A DNA stretch of 64,000 bases. Origin: Phymorhynchus buccinoides (taxonomy: Eukaryota; Mollusca; Gastropoda; Neogastropoda; Raphitomidae). Position numbers and translations under genes: made by a program. Within the stretch, counting starts at the first letter, position 1; each line of letters begins with the position of its first letter. Below, one piece after another: positions 43,576 to 54,966 of this stretch. The notes under the pieces were generated by a model that ran no database searches, was not told the DNA's origin, and saw nothing but the letters and a program-made list of their open reading frames with translations. Location of the stretch: contig CM065698.1 in the NCBI GenBank assembly GCA_017654935.2, positions 2,040,301 to 2,104,300 of the forward strand. Direction: 5' to 3'.

Positions 43576-44486
43576 GGTCAACATACTGACCTGTCACTGT
43601 GGGCCCTGAAGAGAAGAAGAAGAAATTTTGGGGATTTCTATAGAATGTTTTCATAATTCAGCCCTACCACTCGGTGTTTTGATCATTTCGCCTTCACCAT
43701 TGACATTCAGCATTATTCCGTATGTTTGGACCATTCTGCATTCACCATTCCGACGGATTCGGCATTTTCCGGTGTATAGACACGCCGTTTGAACCTCTCA
43801 AAAAAGTTTTTAAAAACTAAATTAGTAAATACAACTAGGCCTAAACTTTATTTATTATTTTATTCCCCGTTCTTTTTTTCCACCTACCTTGCTTTTTAAT
43901 CTTGGACAGTTCAGCAGAGAACAGCACGCGATGTATGGACAAATATGGACAGTCATGGAAAAAGGGGGTGGGGGTGGGGGGTCAGTTTCTTTGATTTCTT
44001 ATTTTCTCTCCGACATTTCAAGGTCTAAGCGGCCATCTCAGTGTGGTGACAGTGCTCTCCCCTGGTTGGTGAAGCTTACTTCCCTTTGATGTAAAACCGA
44101 AAGTAAAACTATGAAAACGATAGATTAAACCAGAGAATGCCCTGTATATCTCTGATTTAACCTTTAGGTCAGGTCAGGTCAGGTCAGATCTTCAAGGCAG
44201 CCAGGCCTCGCGGCCTCTTGATGTGCCCTTTCTTTTGATTGTTTGTTTTATAGATTTTGTTTAGCAATTAGATTGGCATAGCTGTGACGCTTTTTGAGCA
44301 ATCATTGTTGTCTTAATCATAATCTATAATAGAATGCGCTAAGGATCCGAGGAGGGACAACTAAAAACTCGAGTACCGCGTAAATGTCGGACTTTCGCTC
44401 GCGATGCGGGTCAAAATACGCACTAGGTCGGATTAAAAATTTTGCTTTTGAAAGTTGATTTTGAAGGCAACATGTTTCTCGCGTGT

Positions 44487-44641
44487 CAATAGGGCGTTTG
44501 CCACGAGTGTTCGTTCTCTATACTAGACTACTAATTTGCCCGAGCTCGTTCTGCCCGAGTTGCGCTGACCTCTCTAATTCAACCCTCTAAATTCAACTCA
44601 GTGAAATTCAAGGTCACCGGCGCGTGGCAAATGCTCTATTG
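44487..44641. mobile_element. 155 bp MITE, right arm only
   Basis: The ends CAATAGGGCGTTTGCCACG and its near complement CGTGGCAAATGCTCTATTG form ~19 bp inverted repeats. The left arm reads ATAATGCAATTGACATGC at the same point without it. The interior has no coding potential. Confidence 0.85.
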
Positions 44642-45289
44642 GCATTATTTTGAAGCTGCGTCATCTGGTCGGACTTGACTGCTTTCCCTTCTTCCTCTTA
44701 TACTGAAATTTTTACATCGACTTTCGACGAAGCCTTAACACTATCCAGCCTGCAACTGCGTCAGCGCTGCTCTTCCCCTGTGACGCATTGCCCACACAGT
44801 TCCTATTCCCTGCTGACGGGGTATTTGGGCACTTTTCTGATTTTTTTTTACGCGAGGTAAACAAACATCAACACCTTAGTGTTTGTTACCAAATGAAAGA
44901 GCAAACACGGAACTAATCGGTTATGGTAAAATTTATTTGATCGCTAATAAAATATAGTCACGCTGTTCTCCTAAAGTAGCTAAGGTTACGGGAAGAGAAA
45001 AAAACTTGTTTACATTCGATTCTGATATGTACAACACCAAAACAAGGAAAACATGGGACGAAAAAGCTTCATCTTACCTTGAAATCACGTTTGTATGTGT
45101 ATGTACATGTACATATTTTGTGTGTGTGTGTGTATGTGTACATTGTACAGACGAACATAAACCTCTATAGTGAAGAACACATGACGAATGTTTCTTTTCA
45201 ATTTGTGTGTATTACTCAAAGGGGAGTTGTCCGCTAAATGCAGGCCAAAGGAAGAACAACCTGTGGTGGTTTTTGTACCTTGTTCAATG

Positions 45290-45898
45290 TAGATGACCAG
45301 CGGTCACTGACATAACTTTCACATTTTCATTATTTGACAGCTTTTTAGTGGACTTGGTATTTGGTACATGTGTACTTAAAAGTCACAGAGCCGTCAGTGA
45401 AATTTTTGGGTTGCTCCCACCTGGAGAGCATGTCGCAGAGGTATGCCATCCATTTTCTTTTTTTAAATTTACATGTGACTTTTGTGTGACTGATGAAGAA
45501 GGAAGGGGGGGGGGGGGGTAAATTTTATAATTTAGTGTGTCACGAGTACTACCGTGCCTTGTACAATGTAGCTGACCAGTGGTCAGTGACAATGACCAGG
45601 GGTCACTTCGACTGAAAATCAAATTTTGATTCTAAACAGCTTATTTCCTGTCACCAGATATTTTATGCACTTGTATAATGCAGATGACCAGTGGTCACTG
45701 CCACTGACCAGTGGTCTCTTTGGTGTAGATTCCACATTTTCATGATTGGACAGCTTATTAGTGTCATGAGTACTGCTGTACCTTATACAATGTAGATGAC
45801 CATTGGTCAGTGACAATTACCAGTGCATGGTCACTTTGACTTAATCAAATTTTGATTCTATACAGCTTATTTCCTGTCACCAGATATTTTATGTAAAT
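45290..45898. repeat. Tandem repeat with TGACCAGTGGTCA dyads, ~114 bp period (5' part)
   Basis: GATGACCAGTGGTCA-like cores occur near 45301, 45568, 45683 and 45796, 113-115 bp apart where intact. Each unit adds GTGTCATGAGTACTGCTGTA and CAGCTTATTTCCTGTCACCA. The core is an almost perfect dyad. The array crosses the outer end of the palindrome and resumes at 48185 after the transposon. Confidence 0.8.
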
Positions 45899-48180
45899 GG
45901 GTAACTCTCCTGAAAACTGGGTCATTGTGACCTATCCTATTTATTAAACAATAAAAAATCAAATCAAACAATGAGATATCATTCATTTGTGTATTTCAGC
46001 TCTAAATAGTTGTAAGAATCATATAAAATGTTTCTTTTAGCTGTGCATGTACCAAAATGTGTTTAATAAACAATTTTGTCTTGAAAAATGGGCATTTTGG
46101 GTGCTTAGTTTTGTGACATGCCCAACAGTCTTGCATAAAGTTTCTATTTTTTCAGAAACCACAAAAGATTCTGCACACATATGCATGCACACCCAAGATG
46201 AGTAGTAGTCCTTCCTTTATAGCAACAATTTTGTGGATTTTACCAAAAAGTGTGTTTTAAAATAACATTTTAAATACCAGGTAGCGCTGACAACATGTGG
46301 TGTCCTCAAATATAATAAAAAATAATGCAGATTTTCTTTGCCTCAACAATCTCTAAGACCCATTTTTTTCTTATTTAGTTATCCAAAAACATATTTTTGA
46401 CAATGTATGTGCATGAACAGTAAATATAATTGTTAAATAGATTTTTTACAATTTTTTAAAAATCTTTGGTCATTGTGGTGTCCACAAAATGTGTTGTCAG
46501 CGCTACCTACATAATTAAAATTTTCACCTAGGGACTTCTTCTGCCCAAGTCAAAAGTTTACTACTTTCAAACAACTACTAAAGATCATTATTCATACAAA
46601 ATTTCAAATGTGTGGGATGTTTTGATTGGTCAAGAGAGCACAAAAACAGTATGGTGTCCACCCCTAAAAGGCCCGTTGTCAGCGCTACCTGGCCACTGAA
46701 TGGGCCTTCTATGTGTAGAATAGCTTGTTCACAGTTAAGTTCTTAACCATAAGGCCAAATTTGCCAATACAATACACATTTATTCTTGTAGCAGACATAT
46801 CTTTCAATTCACAAGAAATTTAATTCATACAATTTTCTTTTAGTGGATGGATGACAATGGCGTCCTTGTTGTTGTCTGTGTTGCCCACAATTTTTTTCTC
46901 AAATTTAAATCTTATTCTTTTTTTTTTATCATTGGATACATATAAAAGTCTTCATTTCAAAGTAATCTGTAAGTTAAAAGTGATAAATGCACCGTAAAGT
47001 CTGTTTAAGTAGGTGAAATCATGTAATGATAATGGAGGACACCATGTTGTCAGCGCTACCAGTTGGTGTCCCTGTTGTCAGCGCTACCCAGAAATTATTT
47101 TTGTTATTAAGCTCTTTATATTTTACTTTTTTTTCTATCATTGAAAACATGTCTTCATTTCAAGGTAATCTGTAAGTTAAAAGTGATAAATGCACCATAA
47201 AGTCTGTTTAAGTAGGTAAAATTATGTAATGTAGGACACCATGTTGTCAGCGCTACCAGTTGGCGTCCCTGTTGTCAGCGCTACCCAGAATTTTTATTAA
47301 GCTCTTTATATTGTAAATTACCGTATCTATGGGTTATTCCTGGTGGTAATGAAACTATTCTAACACATCCGCTATGAAAAATTGTCATTTTGAGTGGTGA
47401 GACATTATATAACGACATTTTGATATGAACCATGGTAATGTGCATAGATGACACAAACCAACACTAGTATTTAAACACATTTCTTTTGTATTATTTTGCA
47501 AATGAAACCATTTGTAAGTCTTTATTTCAAGAAAGTCTGCCATGTTAAAGTGATAAATGCACCATAAAGTCTATTTAAGTGGGTAAAATTATGTAATGGA
47601 GGACACCATGTTGTCAGCGCTACCAGATGGTGTCCTGTTGTCAGCGCTACCCAGACATTTATTTGTTAAAATTTAACACTTATTTTTTAATTGTCAAATT
47701 AATGGAATATCAGAGATAATAATGAAACTATTCTAACACATTTGAAATAAAATAAATGGCATTTTGAGTGGCACGACATTATATAACAAAAAATAAAACA
47801 ATCAATTATGGTAAGATCCAAAGACGGTATAAACCAACACCAATATTAAACTTAAAAAAAAAAATGTTTTTAATGAAATCATTCATAACTCTTTATTTCA
47901 AGACAGTCTGTTATTCTAAAGAGATAAATGCATCATAAAGTTTATTTAAGTTGATGAAATTATGTAATGAAGGACACCGTGTTGTCAGCGCTACCAGCTC
48001 TGGACGCATATAAATAAAGTCATAAAACCCAGCAACGATAGCCTTGACTGATTTTGTTTTCATGTCATAAGAAAGTTGATTCATATAGCTACTCTATGCA
48101 TGCATTTTCTGTTCAATTTGCCCAATTTTATTTTTTGGCTTCTATGTCACATATTGGACCAGTTTTCAGGAGAGAGACCC
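45899..48180. mobile_element. 2.28 kb TIR element of unassigned superfamily
   Basis: The left end GGGTAACTCTCCTGAAAACT and the complement of the right end GGGTCTCTCTCCTGAAAACT are inverted copies that continue as GG(G)TC and TGTGAC, about 30 bp in all. AAAT flanks the element at 45895-45898 and 48181-48184, and the interrupted tandem repeat resumes on the far side. No transposase fragment is visible in any frame, so it is non-autonomous. A GGG terminus with a 3-4 bp duplication does not point me to one superfamily. Inside is an AT-rich sequence with regularly spaced 15-mers. Confidence 0.82.
46280..47995. repeat. Ten GTTGTCAGCGCTACC motifs inside the TIR element
   Basis: Exact copies start at 46493, 46675, 47046, 47074, 47243, 47271, 47610, 47637 and 47981, with one inverted copy at 46280-46294. 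Three are doublets 27-28 bp apart. The first members are spaced near multiples of 185 bp (182, 371, 197, 367 and 371). Most are preceded by TGGTGTCC or GGACACC. The motif centre AGCGCT is palindromic. Part of the regularity comes from a partial tandem unit (GATAAATGCACC(A/G)TAAAGT upstream of the last four), but the 46493 and 46675 copies lie in other sequence. Confidence 0.88.
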
Positions 48181-48184
48181 AAAT

Positions 48185-48419
48185 TCCATTTTTATTGGAC
48201 AGCTTATTAGTGTGTCATGAGTACTGCTGTACCTTGTAAAAATTAAAATGTAGATGACCATTGGTCATTGACAATGGCCAGTGGTCACTTTGACTTAAAA
48301 ATCAAAGCTTATTTCCTATCACCTGATAATTCATGTACTTGTATAATGCAGATGACCAGTGGTCAGTGCCACTGGCCACTGGTCATCTCCATTATTCAAA
48401 GTGCATGCAATGTGCACAA
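48185..48419. repeat. TGACCAGTGGTCA tandem repeat (3' part), cut by the gap
   Basis: Cores lie near 48253 and 48351 in the same unit context as 45568-45898 (CAGCTTATTAGTGT, ATGAGTACTGCTGTACCTTG). The assembly gap starts inside this array, so the array length is unknown. Confidence 0.8.
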
Positions 48420-48919
48420 NNNNNNNNNNNNNNNNNNNNNNNNNNNNNNNNNNNNNNNNNNNNNNNNNNNNNNNNNNNNNNNNNNNNNNNNNNNNNNNNN
48501 NNNNNNNNNNNNNNNNNNNNNNNNNNNNNNNNNNNNNNNNNNNNNNNNNNNNNNNNNNNNNNNNNNNNNNNNNNNNNNNNNNNNNNNNNNNNNNNNNNNN
48601 NNNNNNNNNNNNNNNNNNNNNNNNNNNNNNNNNNNNNNNNNNNNNNNNNNNNNNNNNNNNNNNNNNNNNNNNNNNNNNNNNNNNNNNNNNNNNNNNNNNN
48701 NNNNNNNNNNNNNNNNNNNNNNNNNNNNNNNNNNNNNNNNNNNNNNNNNNNNNNNNNNNNNNNNNNNNNNNNNNNNNNNNNNNNNNNNNNNNNNNNNNNN
48801 NNNNNNNNNNNNNNNNNNNNNNNNNNNNNNNNNNNNNNNNNNNNNNNNNNNNNNNNNNNNNNNNNNNNNNNNNNNNNNNNNNNNNNNNNNNNNNNNNNNN
48901 NNNNNNNNNNNNNNNNNNN
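48420..48919. other. Assembly gap, 500 N
   Basis: A placeholder of the same size as the first gap, lying between a tandem array and a LINE. Confidence 1.
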
Positions 48920-50560
48920 GATCCACAGGGGCAAATTCTGACCTCGGCCTCCCCAGAACAACTGAATCAAATGACTGCTGCCTGTGCCATGAAACTGGAT
49001 CCATGCATGACTTTGCAAAGATTCTGTACTGTGGAAAGCAGGTATCGACTGACTTTGTCAAAGGCTTGAAAGTCAATGAGAACGTCGACTGTGCCTTGTC
49101 TCCCTTCCCCACAAATTGCGTTACCGCCTAGTCACAAAACGAGTAAGTTGTGTACGTACGAGTGAGCTTTCCGGATCCATGTTGCTGTGGGCACAGGATC
49201 GCTGTTCCATCTGCAAAGTTCATCACTGTCTGGACACGATGTGTGTTCAAAGATATGCATGGTATGCAGGTCAGGGAAATATTGGCCAATAGTTGTTTTG
49301 ACCTATATCGTTCACCTTTTGAAGACTGGGGGATGAACGCAGCCTCATTCAGGGGCCAACAGGGATGAGTCACGGGAAGCCTGGTTACAGCAGGGGAGGG
49401 CAGGTGCTATCTCTATGCCATGCCTTGAAGGGAGCTTGGGACTGAGGCGTTGGTCCGCTCTTCTTGTGTTGGAGGTCCAAATCCCTAAGCAGTACCACAC
49501 CTTGTAGGCAGATGTCGAATCACTCAGGCTTGGGCTGCTAGCACCACAAGGTGGCATTTGACATAGGGCAGCGAAACTGTTCTCCACTGAGTTATTCTGC
49601 AGTGCTGAAGATCCGATGTGAATTGGCGGTTGAGCTGGAGCTGCTTTTTCTTTTGACTCCGTGACCCAGACTTCCGTTTCCTTGAGGGGAGTCGACGCGG
49701 CACTTTCATTTTTTTCTGCTTTATGTAGGACCAGAAATTCTGTGGCGTGCCTGTTCGTTGGAGTTCTCAGTGAAGGTGGTTTCTATGTACCTCCAATTTC
49801 GTTCGCGTAGTCCGTTTCTGGATTTGCGCTTTAGGGATTTGAACTCTCATACAGGTGTTGTTCGCTGTCTTTCCATTTTTGTGGATTCTGTTTCTCTGAT
49901 GATCATTTTCGTTGTTTTGTAGTCAATCAAGGAGCGCTTTGCCATTGTACCAAGAATGTGGTGGAAAACATGCTCTTGACAGATTCCTGGAGACCTTTCA
50001 TTTTTGTCCAGATCTCCTCGACACGGACGATGATCAAAGAGGGACCTGGTTTCTGACAGTTCTGTAAGGATGATCTTAGTTTGTCCCAATCAAGCTGTTA
50101 TAAGACAAGCACTCTGGAGCTTTGAATTTGACGTCTCTTGGGGATCCGTTGCATTTATCAGGTAGACGATGTTATGATCTGATAGACCTGGGAATGCATT
50201 TCCAGTCTGGCACCAAGTGGGGGAGTAGGAGTGGTCAGCATCCAAGGCAAGTGTTTTCCCCTCTGGTGGAGCTGCTCCACAGCGTTCATAGTCTAGTCCT
50301 GGATATGGTCTATGAATGGTGGTGTAGTCCTGGTGTGGAGTAAACTTCTTGAGACTGCAGGTCCTTCCAGATCCAGCCTGGAAATGAAAGTCACCTCCAA
50401 CCTGACAACGCGTTCCTAGACTTCACAGCTGGCCGGCAGATTGATGAAACAGGGCGGTCTAGTCTTGTCCTTGACTTCAGTGCCTATAATATGCTCCAAC
50501 CAAACAGGTCTCTCTTCTTTCAGTTTAAATTTTAACCCATAGCATTCACAACCAGGGTCA
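48920..50560 (-). pseudogene. Decayed LINE ORF2, endonuclease end to RT, minus strand
   Basis: Reading from 50560 down, fragments recall a LINE. NAFPGLSDHNIVYLI (near 50190) looks like the endonuclease SDH box. A linker follows with MGQTKIILTELSETRSLFDH. NISLTCIPC (near 49290) resembles the YRPISLT block, followed by ILCPQQHG (a QHGFR-like block, near 49190). LIDFQAFDKVS (near 49070) resembles RT motif A. The order is correct and the frames are broken throughout. The rest of the RT would lie in or beyond the gap. The clade is uncertain (CR1/L2/Jockey-like). Confidence 0.7.
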
Positions 50561-51267
50561 GGTGGGATAGTCTCTTCAGACAAACACTAGTCTCCTGGAC
50601 TGCGATGAAACGCCGCCTATTCTGGCCACTCTCTGTCCCTTACGGAAAACGGTGTATGAAGGTGGGAGATTCACTACTCCTGGATGGAGGCGTTGAGCCA
50701 GGTTTCACAGTGCCAATCTACGATGTGGGATTCGGCTACAGAGATTCTGTATCTATGGACTTTGCCTGTGGCAGACTGAAGTTAACATGAGCGAACCTGA
50801 GAGTCCTAAATTTGCTTTGTTCGTGGACTTTGCGGTTGGGGTAGATGCAGTGTAGAGGTTTTGCAAGGTTCATCATTGAGAAGGAAGCTTCTTCTTTGGT
50901 GGTGGACCCAACTTCTTATTCTTCCAGTGGGGATGTTATTCGGCCCAGCGCTCACGGTCTTCATTCAGACATGAAAGCGCACAGGGATGCGTGCTCGTGA
51001 ATTAGGTCATCCATCACACCGGTTTGGGTTGTTCTCAAAGTTGGAATGTGCGTAGAGTTAGGGATATAGGTTTATGGGTTAGGATAGGATTGTTTCGGAT
51101 GAGGGTAGGATATAGGGTAGGGATAGGTTAGGGTCAATTAGGTTGAATACACAAAGATAAAATGTGAGGTACGTTATGACAGATTTTGCACATGCGCAGC
51201 TATGTGAGAACAAATCAATTGACATGAGAATGCTACACCGGCACACACGACATCACTCATACCAAAT
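50561..51267. other. No gene recognised; degenerate TTAGGG-like stretch
   Basis: 50605-50790 is open on the plus strand but has no recognisable domain. 51055-51150 contains repeated GGGTTAGGATAGG, GGGTAGGATATAGGG and GGTTAGGGTCAATTAGG segments, reminiscent of but not equal to telomeric repeats. Confidence 0.45.
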
Positions 51268-51530
51268 AGGGGATGGGCTTTAACTTGTGCATGCGTTCGC
51301 ACACAGGACCTAATTTTTGAACAGTCTATCCGAAGGACTCCCCCCAACTGATCTCAGGTACATTTACACATGCGGTGGAATGAGGAAAATTGGAGGTAAA
51401 GTGCCTTTCCCAAGGACACACCCACTGTGAAACGAGCTGGGTTAGAACCCGCACACTTTTTGCCAAACCTGACATGATACGAGCTAGTGGACTCGGACTA
51501 ACACCGAGCTACCGCGGCTTCTCTTATACA
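51268..51530 (-). mobile_element. tRNA-derived SINE (family X), minus orientation
   Basis: Minus-strand head near 51530-51440 (CGCGGTAGCTCGGTGTTAGT as an A-box-like region, GGGTTCTAACCC as the B-box region). The body carries CCTTGGGAAAGGCACTTTAC, TCAGTTGGGGGGAGTCCTTC and AAGTTAAAGCCC. It matches 14100-14312. Confidence 0.78.
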
Positions 51531-53063
51531 GAAGTACTGTACACTCTATGGGGGTACATCGGAAAAGAATCAGAAAAGAGAGAGAGAGAAGGGAACCACA
51601 TAAACTATCAGGTTCTAAAAAAAATAGGCGCTACACACGTCACACTATATGATTTACTTGCGTTCAGATTCATATGTAGGGAAAACTCCTGGAGTAAGCA
51701 AAAACAAAATTTAATAAACCTAGTTCCGGGCTGGGAACATTATCTTTCTGACTTTGGCCCATTTCTCCTGCCATTTTTTCAAAAAAACACTCCTAAAGTT
51801 TTTTCCTTCCCACAGGCTCCCCTTTGTGGACCATAGAGGGTATTTCACCCCCAGGAAGCAGCTATAAGCGGGTCTCTTCACCCCCAGGGTGAAACTATAG
51901 AGGGTGAAAATCAAAACAAAATAAGCATAAAGACAGTGGGTTATGTCAAAAATATAAAGTATTCTATTGCACAGGCAGTATGAAGCATTTACATTGCCTG
52001 CATCCGACACACAAATGTTACCAACAAAGTCACCAACATGGGAGCCCTGATACACACACACAACACACCCACACGCAAACACACACACACACATCAAGAA
52101 CTTACGATACATCAGAAACCAGAAACCATGTACTTCAAAATAGCCCAAATTTTTTTTTTGGTATAATGAAGTTCTTAAACAAAGGCTTGACACTCGGCAA
52201 CATTTTATTCCAAACCAATTATGGTTATTAAATAATTAACACAACTAGTTTTGGCACTTATGATTTCCCACTTTCCCCAGACCAAAACTTCTTATGTCAG
52301 GAAAAAAGTTTGGGTTGGGAAATATAAGGGAAAATAGGATAAGAAAATATAGGCATAAACCATGTTCCCGGCCATGCCTGATTAGGTTTGAGCCTAACAC
52401 ATTTAGTGATGACATGATGCAGGTCAGAGCAAGCATTAGCAGCCTACACTATTCTGGTGTGGGGTGGTGGCGCCTTCTCAGTGCCCGGTGAGGAGTAAAA
52501 CAATTTACTAGCTCTCAGCAGCACTACTGGCCTGGCTCTGTGGCAGCAGGGGATGTGCACAGTGTAAAACAACATACTATGCTTCAGCCTACAAGCATCT
52601 GCTTTCCCATACCTCTCTCAGGAAAATCAGACAGCAGACTCACTTGGAGTATAATTTTCAACATGTAACACAAGACTGCCGTTTTTAAATTGTCTGTGAA
52701 TTGCCTGACAAAGAGGTGCGGAGGTGAGTAAACAAATAAACATCTTATTAAAATACAATAATTATTTTATTATTTATTATTTGTGTCAACGAATAGTATA
52801 TTGTTATTTATGAAACCACTGCTGTTGTGTCTGCGGATGAAATGAAAAATCAAATGAAGTTTTTCTTGTCCTCAACTTATGATTTCAATTGTGATTAATA
52901 TAACGTATAGGTTTTGTCAAATACAAGCAGAACCACACACACATACCAAACAAGGCCAACAACAACAAAACAAAACCTCAAAACGTGAAAACAACAACCA
53001 GCAAAGCTAACAGAAAAGTGCTGTTTGGTTTTGGCTTTGCTTTTCTAAAAGAACATATATATA
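51531..53063. other. Gene-free stretch
   Basis: 51726-51840 resembles the LINE tail at 21840-22000 (CTTTCTGACTT, GGCCCATTTCTCCTGCC). A CA tract lies at about 52050-52095. Nothing else is recognisable. Open frames are short. Confidence 0.45.
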
Positions 53064-53215
53064 CAGTGGAACCTCCTATAAGAATCCCATTATAAGACCC
53101 CTCCTAAAAGCTACTCTATGAGACATGCATTTCTTTGTAAGTATATACAATGACCTCCTTATAAGACCCCTACCTATAAGACCTCATTTTGGATTATTTT
53201 TGAGGGAGGTTCCAC
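53064..53215. mobile_element. MITE, CAGTGGAACCTCC family, copy 1
   Basis: It starts CAGTGGAACCTCCTATAAG after TA and ends GGGAGGTTCCAC. Internal TATAAGACCCCTCC and TATAAGACCTCATTTTGGAT segments are shared with 60407-60567 and 63568-63741. The right terminus is slightly eroded (CCACGTA). Confidence 0.85.
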
Positions 53216-53329
53216 GTACCATGCACCTTCACAAAATGAAGGGAGTTTCTTATGTTAAGCTTAGATAATGTACGGCAAGTGAAATGAGTAAATAAACTAC
53301 AGGTATAGTACACTTAATATAAATACCTC

Positions 53330-53890
53330 CCAGGACCAGTGTATGACGCTCCAATAGAAAAGTGCGCTTGGTGCATGGTGGTTGTGTGTGTGCGATCCGT
53401 GCGCTGCGCGTGAGTGTCGTGTGCCCTACGTGCGCGCGCCGTGTGTGCGGCGCGTGTGTTTGCGCGCGTAGTGCGGTGCGTGTGTGCGGTGTGAGTGTAG
53501 TGTGAGAGAGAGTATATACATAATACATATAGAGAGAGACAGAGAGAGTGACGAGAGGAGAGGCAAGGAGAGAGAGAGAGAGAGAGCGAGGAGTGTGTAG
53601 TCGTGTGATAGAGTGTGTGATGTCTGGTGTCCAAATATGCGTGTGTGAGAGGGGTAAGCGATTGCATGTGAGTGTGCGCAATATTTGTGCACACATATCG
53701 GGTACACATCTCTCCCCCTCTCTTTTCCAGCACTATCACGCATCAGTGTGCATATGTATGCTAGTGTGGTGTTTATATGTGTGTGTATGTGCATTCACAT
53801 CGTGTTATAAGGTGCATACGAGATATGCGTATGCAGGTGTCCGAGCGTGCATATGTGCGTGCACACGCGTGCAAGCGTGTAGGGGGGTGA
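53330..53890. repeat. GT/GC- and GA-rich microsatellite region
   Basis: Alternating purine-pyrimidine tracts (GTGCGCGCGCCGTGTGTGCG and similar) surround a GAGA-rich segment at about 53510-53590. Open frames here are low-complexity only. Confidence 0.85.
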
Positions 53891-54956
53891 GAAAAAGAAA
53901 GTGAGACGGATTGCGCACAGTCAGACATCACATCAGTTGAGATGGTGTATTGCTATTGTATGCAATTAGGCAATGTGAAAACTGAAACATATTTCATGCA
54001 TAGTAATATTCAACTGCTGTGAAAAAAACGCTGATAAAGAGAATTAATTGATCCTCCGACAGTTGCAGTAACTCCTATACGAGGAACCATGACGCGGGAC
54101 TGTGAACGTCAGATGTGGACGAGTCGAGTTTCCTAGATACATGACGATGCCAGATAAGGAAACACTGAACCCATGCAACAACTGATGACCGGTAAGAAAC
54201 TAAATAGCGGCCACAGCAACAACAACGCAATGCTGGGCGGATCTATAGTGAGGCTACAAAGGCGGGTCAGGGAATACAGGGGTTCATGGAACCATTACTC
54301 CTAAAAAAAAGAGAACAAACTGATAGAAGTATAATGTAGCTAATGTTTTATATTATTCTCCCCAGCCAGGCCTTCATTGCATCTAGTAACATTCAAGTTG
54401 TCCTAGCATTTGCACCCCAGACCGCCCAACAAGCATTTAACCTCAACCCTCCCCGTCCCAGGACTAATGATCGTCTCCGAATGCTAGTGTTAGTAGCACA
54501 TTAGTGTGATGCAGGAGTGTGTGGGTGTGTGCTTGCCGATTGTGTGGTGTGTTTTGTTTGGTGGGTTCTATCCCCTTTGTATACTTCATTTTGTGTTGTT
54601 TATTAATGTACTTTTTCAACGATGGTGTTTTAAGACCATATTTTATTAATATTAGTTCGCTTTCTCTTTCATATACTTCGACCCAAAATGTGCAGAGAAA
54701 AATAGTCCAAAAACGCTGGCAAAGTCCAATTTCCCCTTTTTTTGTCAAATCCCAAACTCACTCCCTAAACTGTGTACTCGAAATCTTGTGTGTAGGAGAG
54801 GGTGGCCGTATGCAAGGGATATGACTCACATTATTTTTTCTTGGTGTTGTTTTGTTGTTTGTTCGTTTTTGTTTTTTGATTGGGGATGGGGAATTGTGTA
54901 TGAATCGTTGAGAACACAAATTGTTCGGTTGATGTTGTCATTAAAAAACCCGATTG
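53891..54956. other. Gene-free stretch
   Basis: No repeat family or gene was recognised. AT-rich DNA precedes TTGCTTGCAG at 54957-54966, a possible splice acceptor. Confidence 0.4.
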
Positions 54957-54966
54957 TTGCTTGCAG

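Larger units (their letters stand above)
30247..45424 (-). repeat. Right arm of the giant palindrome (15.2 kb)
   Basis: This is the reverse complement of 16916-30200 plus about 1.9 kb of extra DNA. The excess is almost wholly explained by three right-arm-only insertions: about 40315-41543, 41823-42213 and 44487-44641. The outer end falls inside a tandem repeat with TGACCAGTGGTCA-like dyads, one diverged unit of which (near 45301) is shared with the left arm near 17032. Confidence 0.95.

Noticed and set aside
16916..45424. Palindrome as a simple foldback-read artefact
   Set aside because: The arms differ by many substitutions and by clean insertions with target duplications, which one molecule read twice cannot produce. 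A haplotype misjoin is not excluded and is discussed in the findings.
46280..47995. GTTGTCAGCGCTACC repeats as part of a coding repeat
   Set aside because: Spacing is not a multiple of three, one copy is inverted, and the flanks have stops in all frames.
48268..49131. Long frames through the second N gap
   Set aside because: They translate runs of N. The real content after the gap is a minus-strand LINE.
51055..51150. Interstitial telomere
   Set aside because: Only loosely TTAGGG-like, with no run of perfect hexamers.
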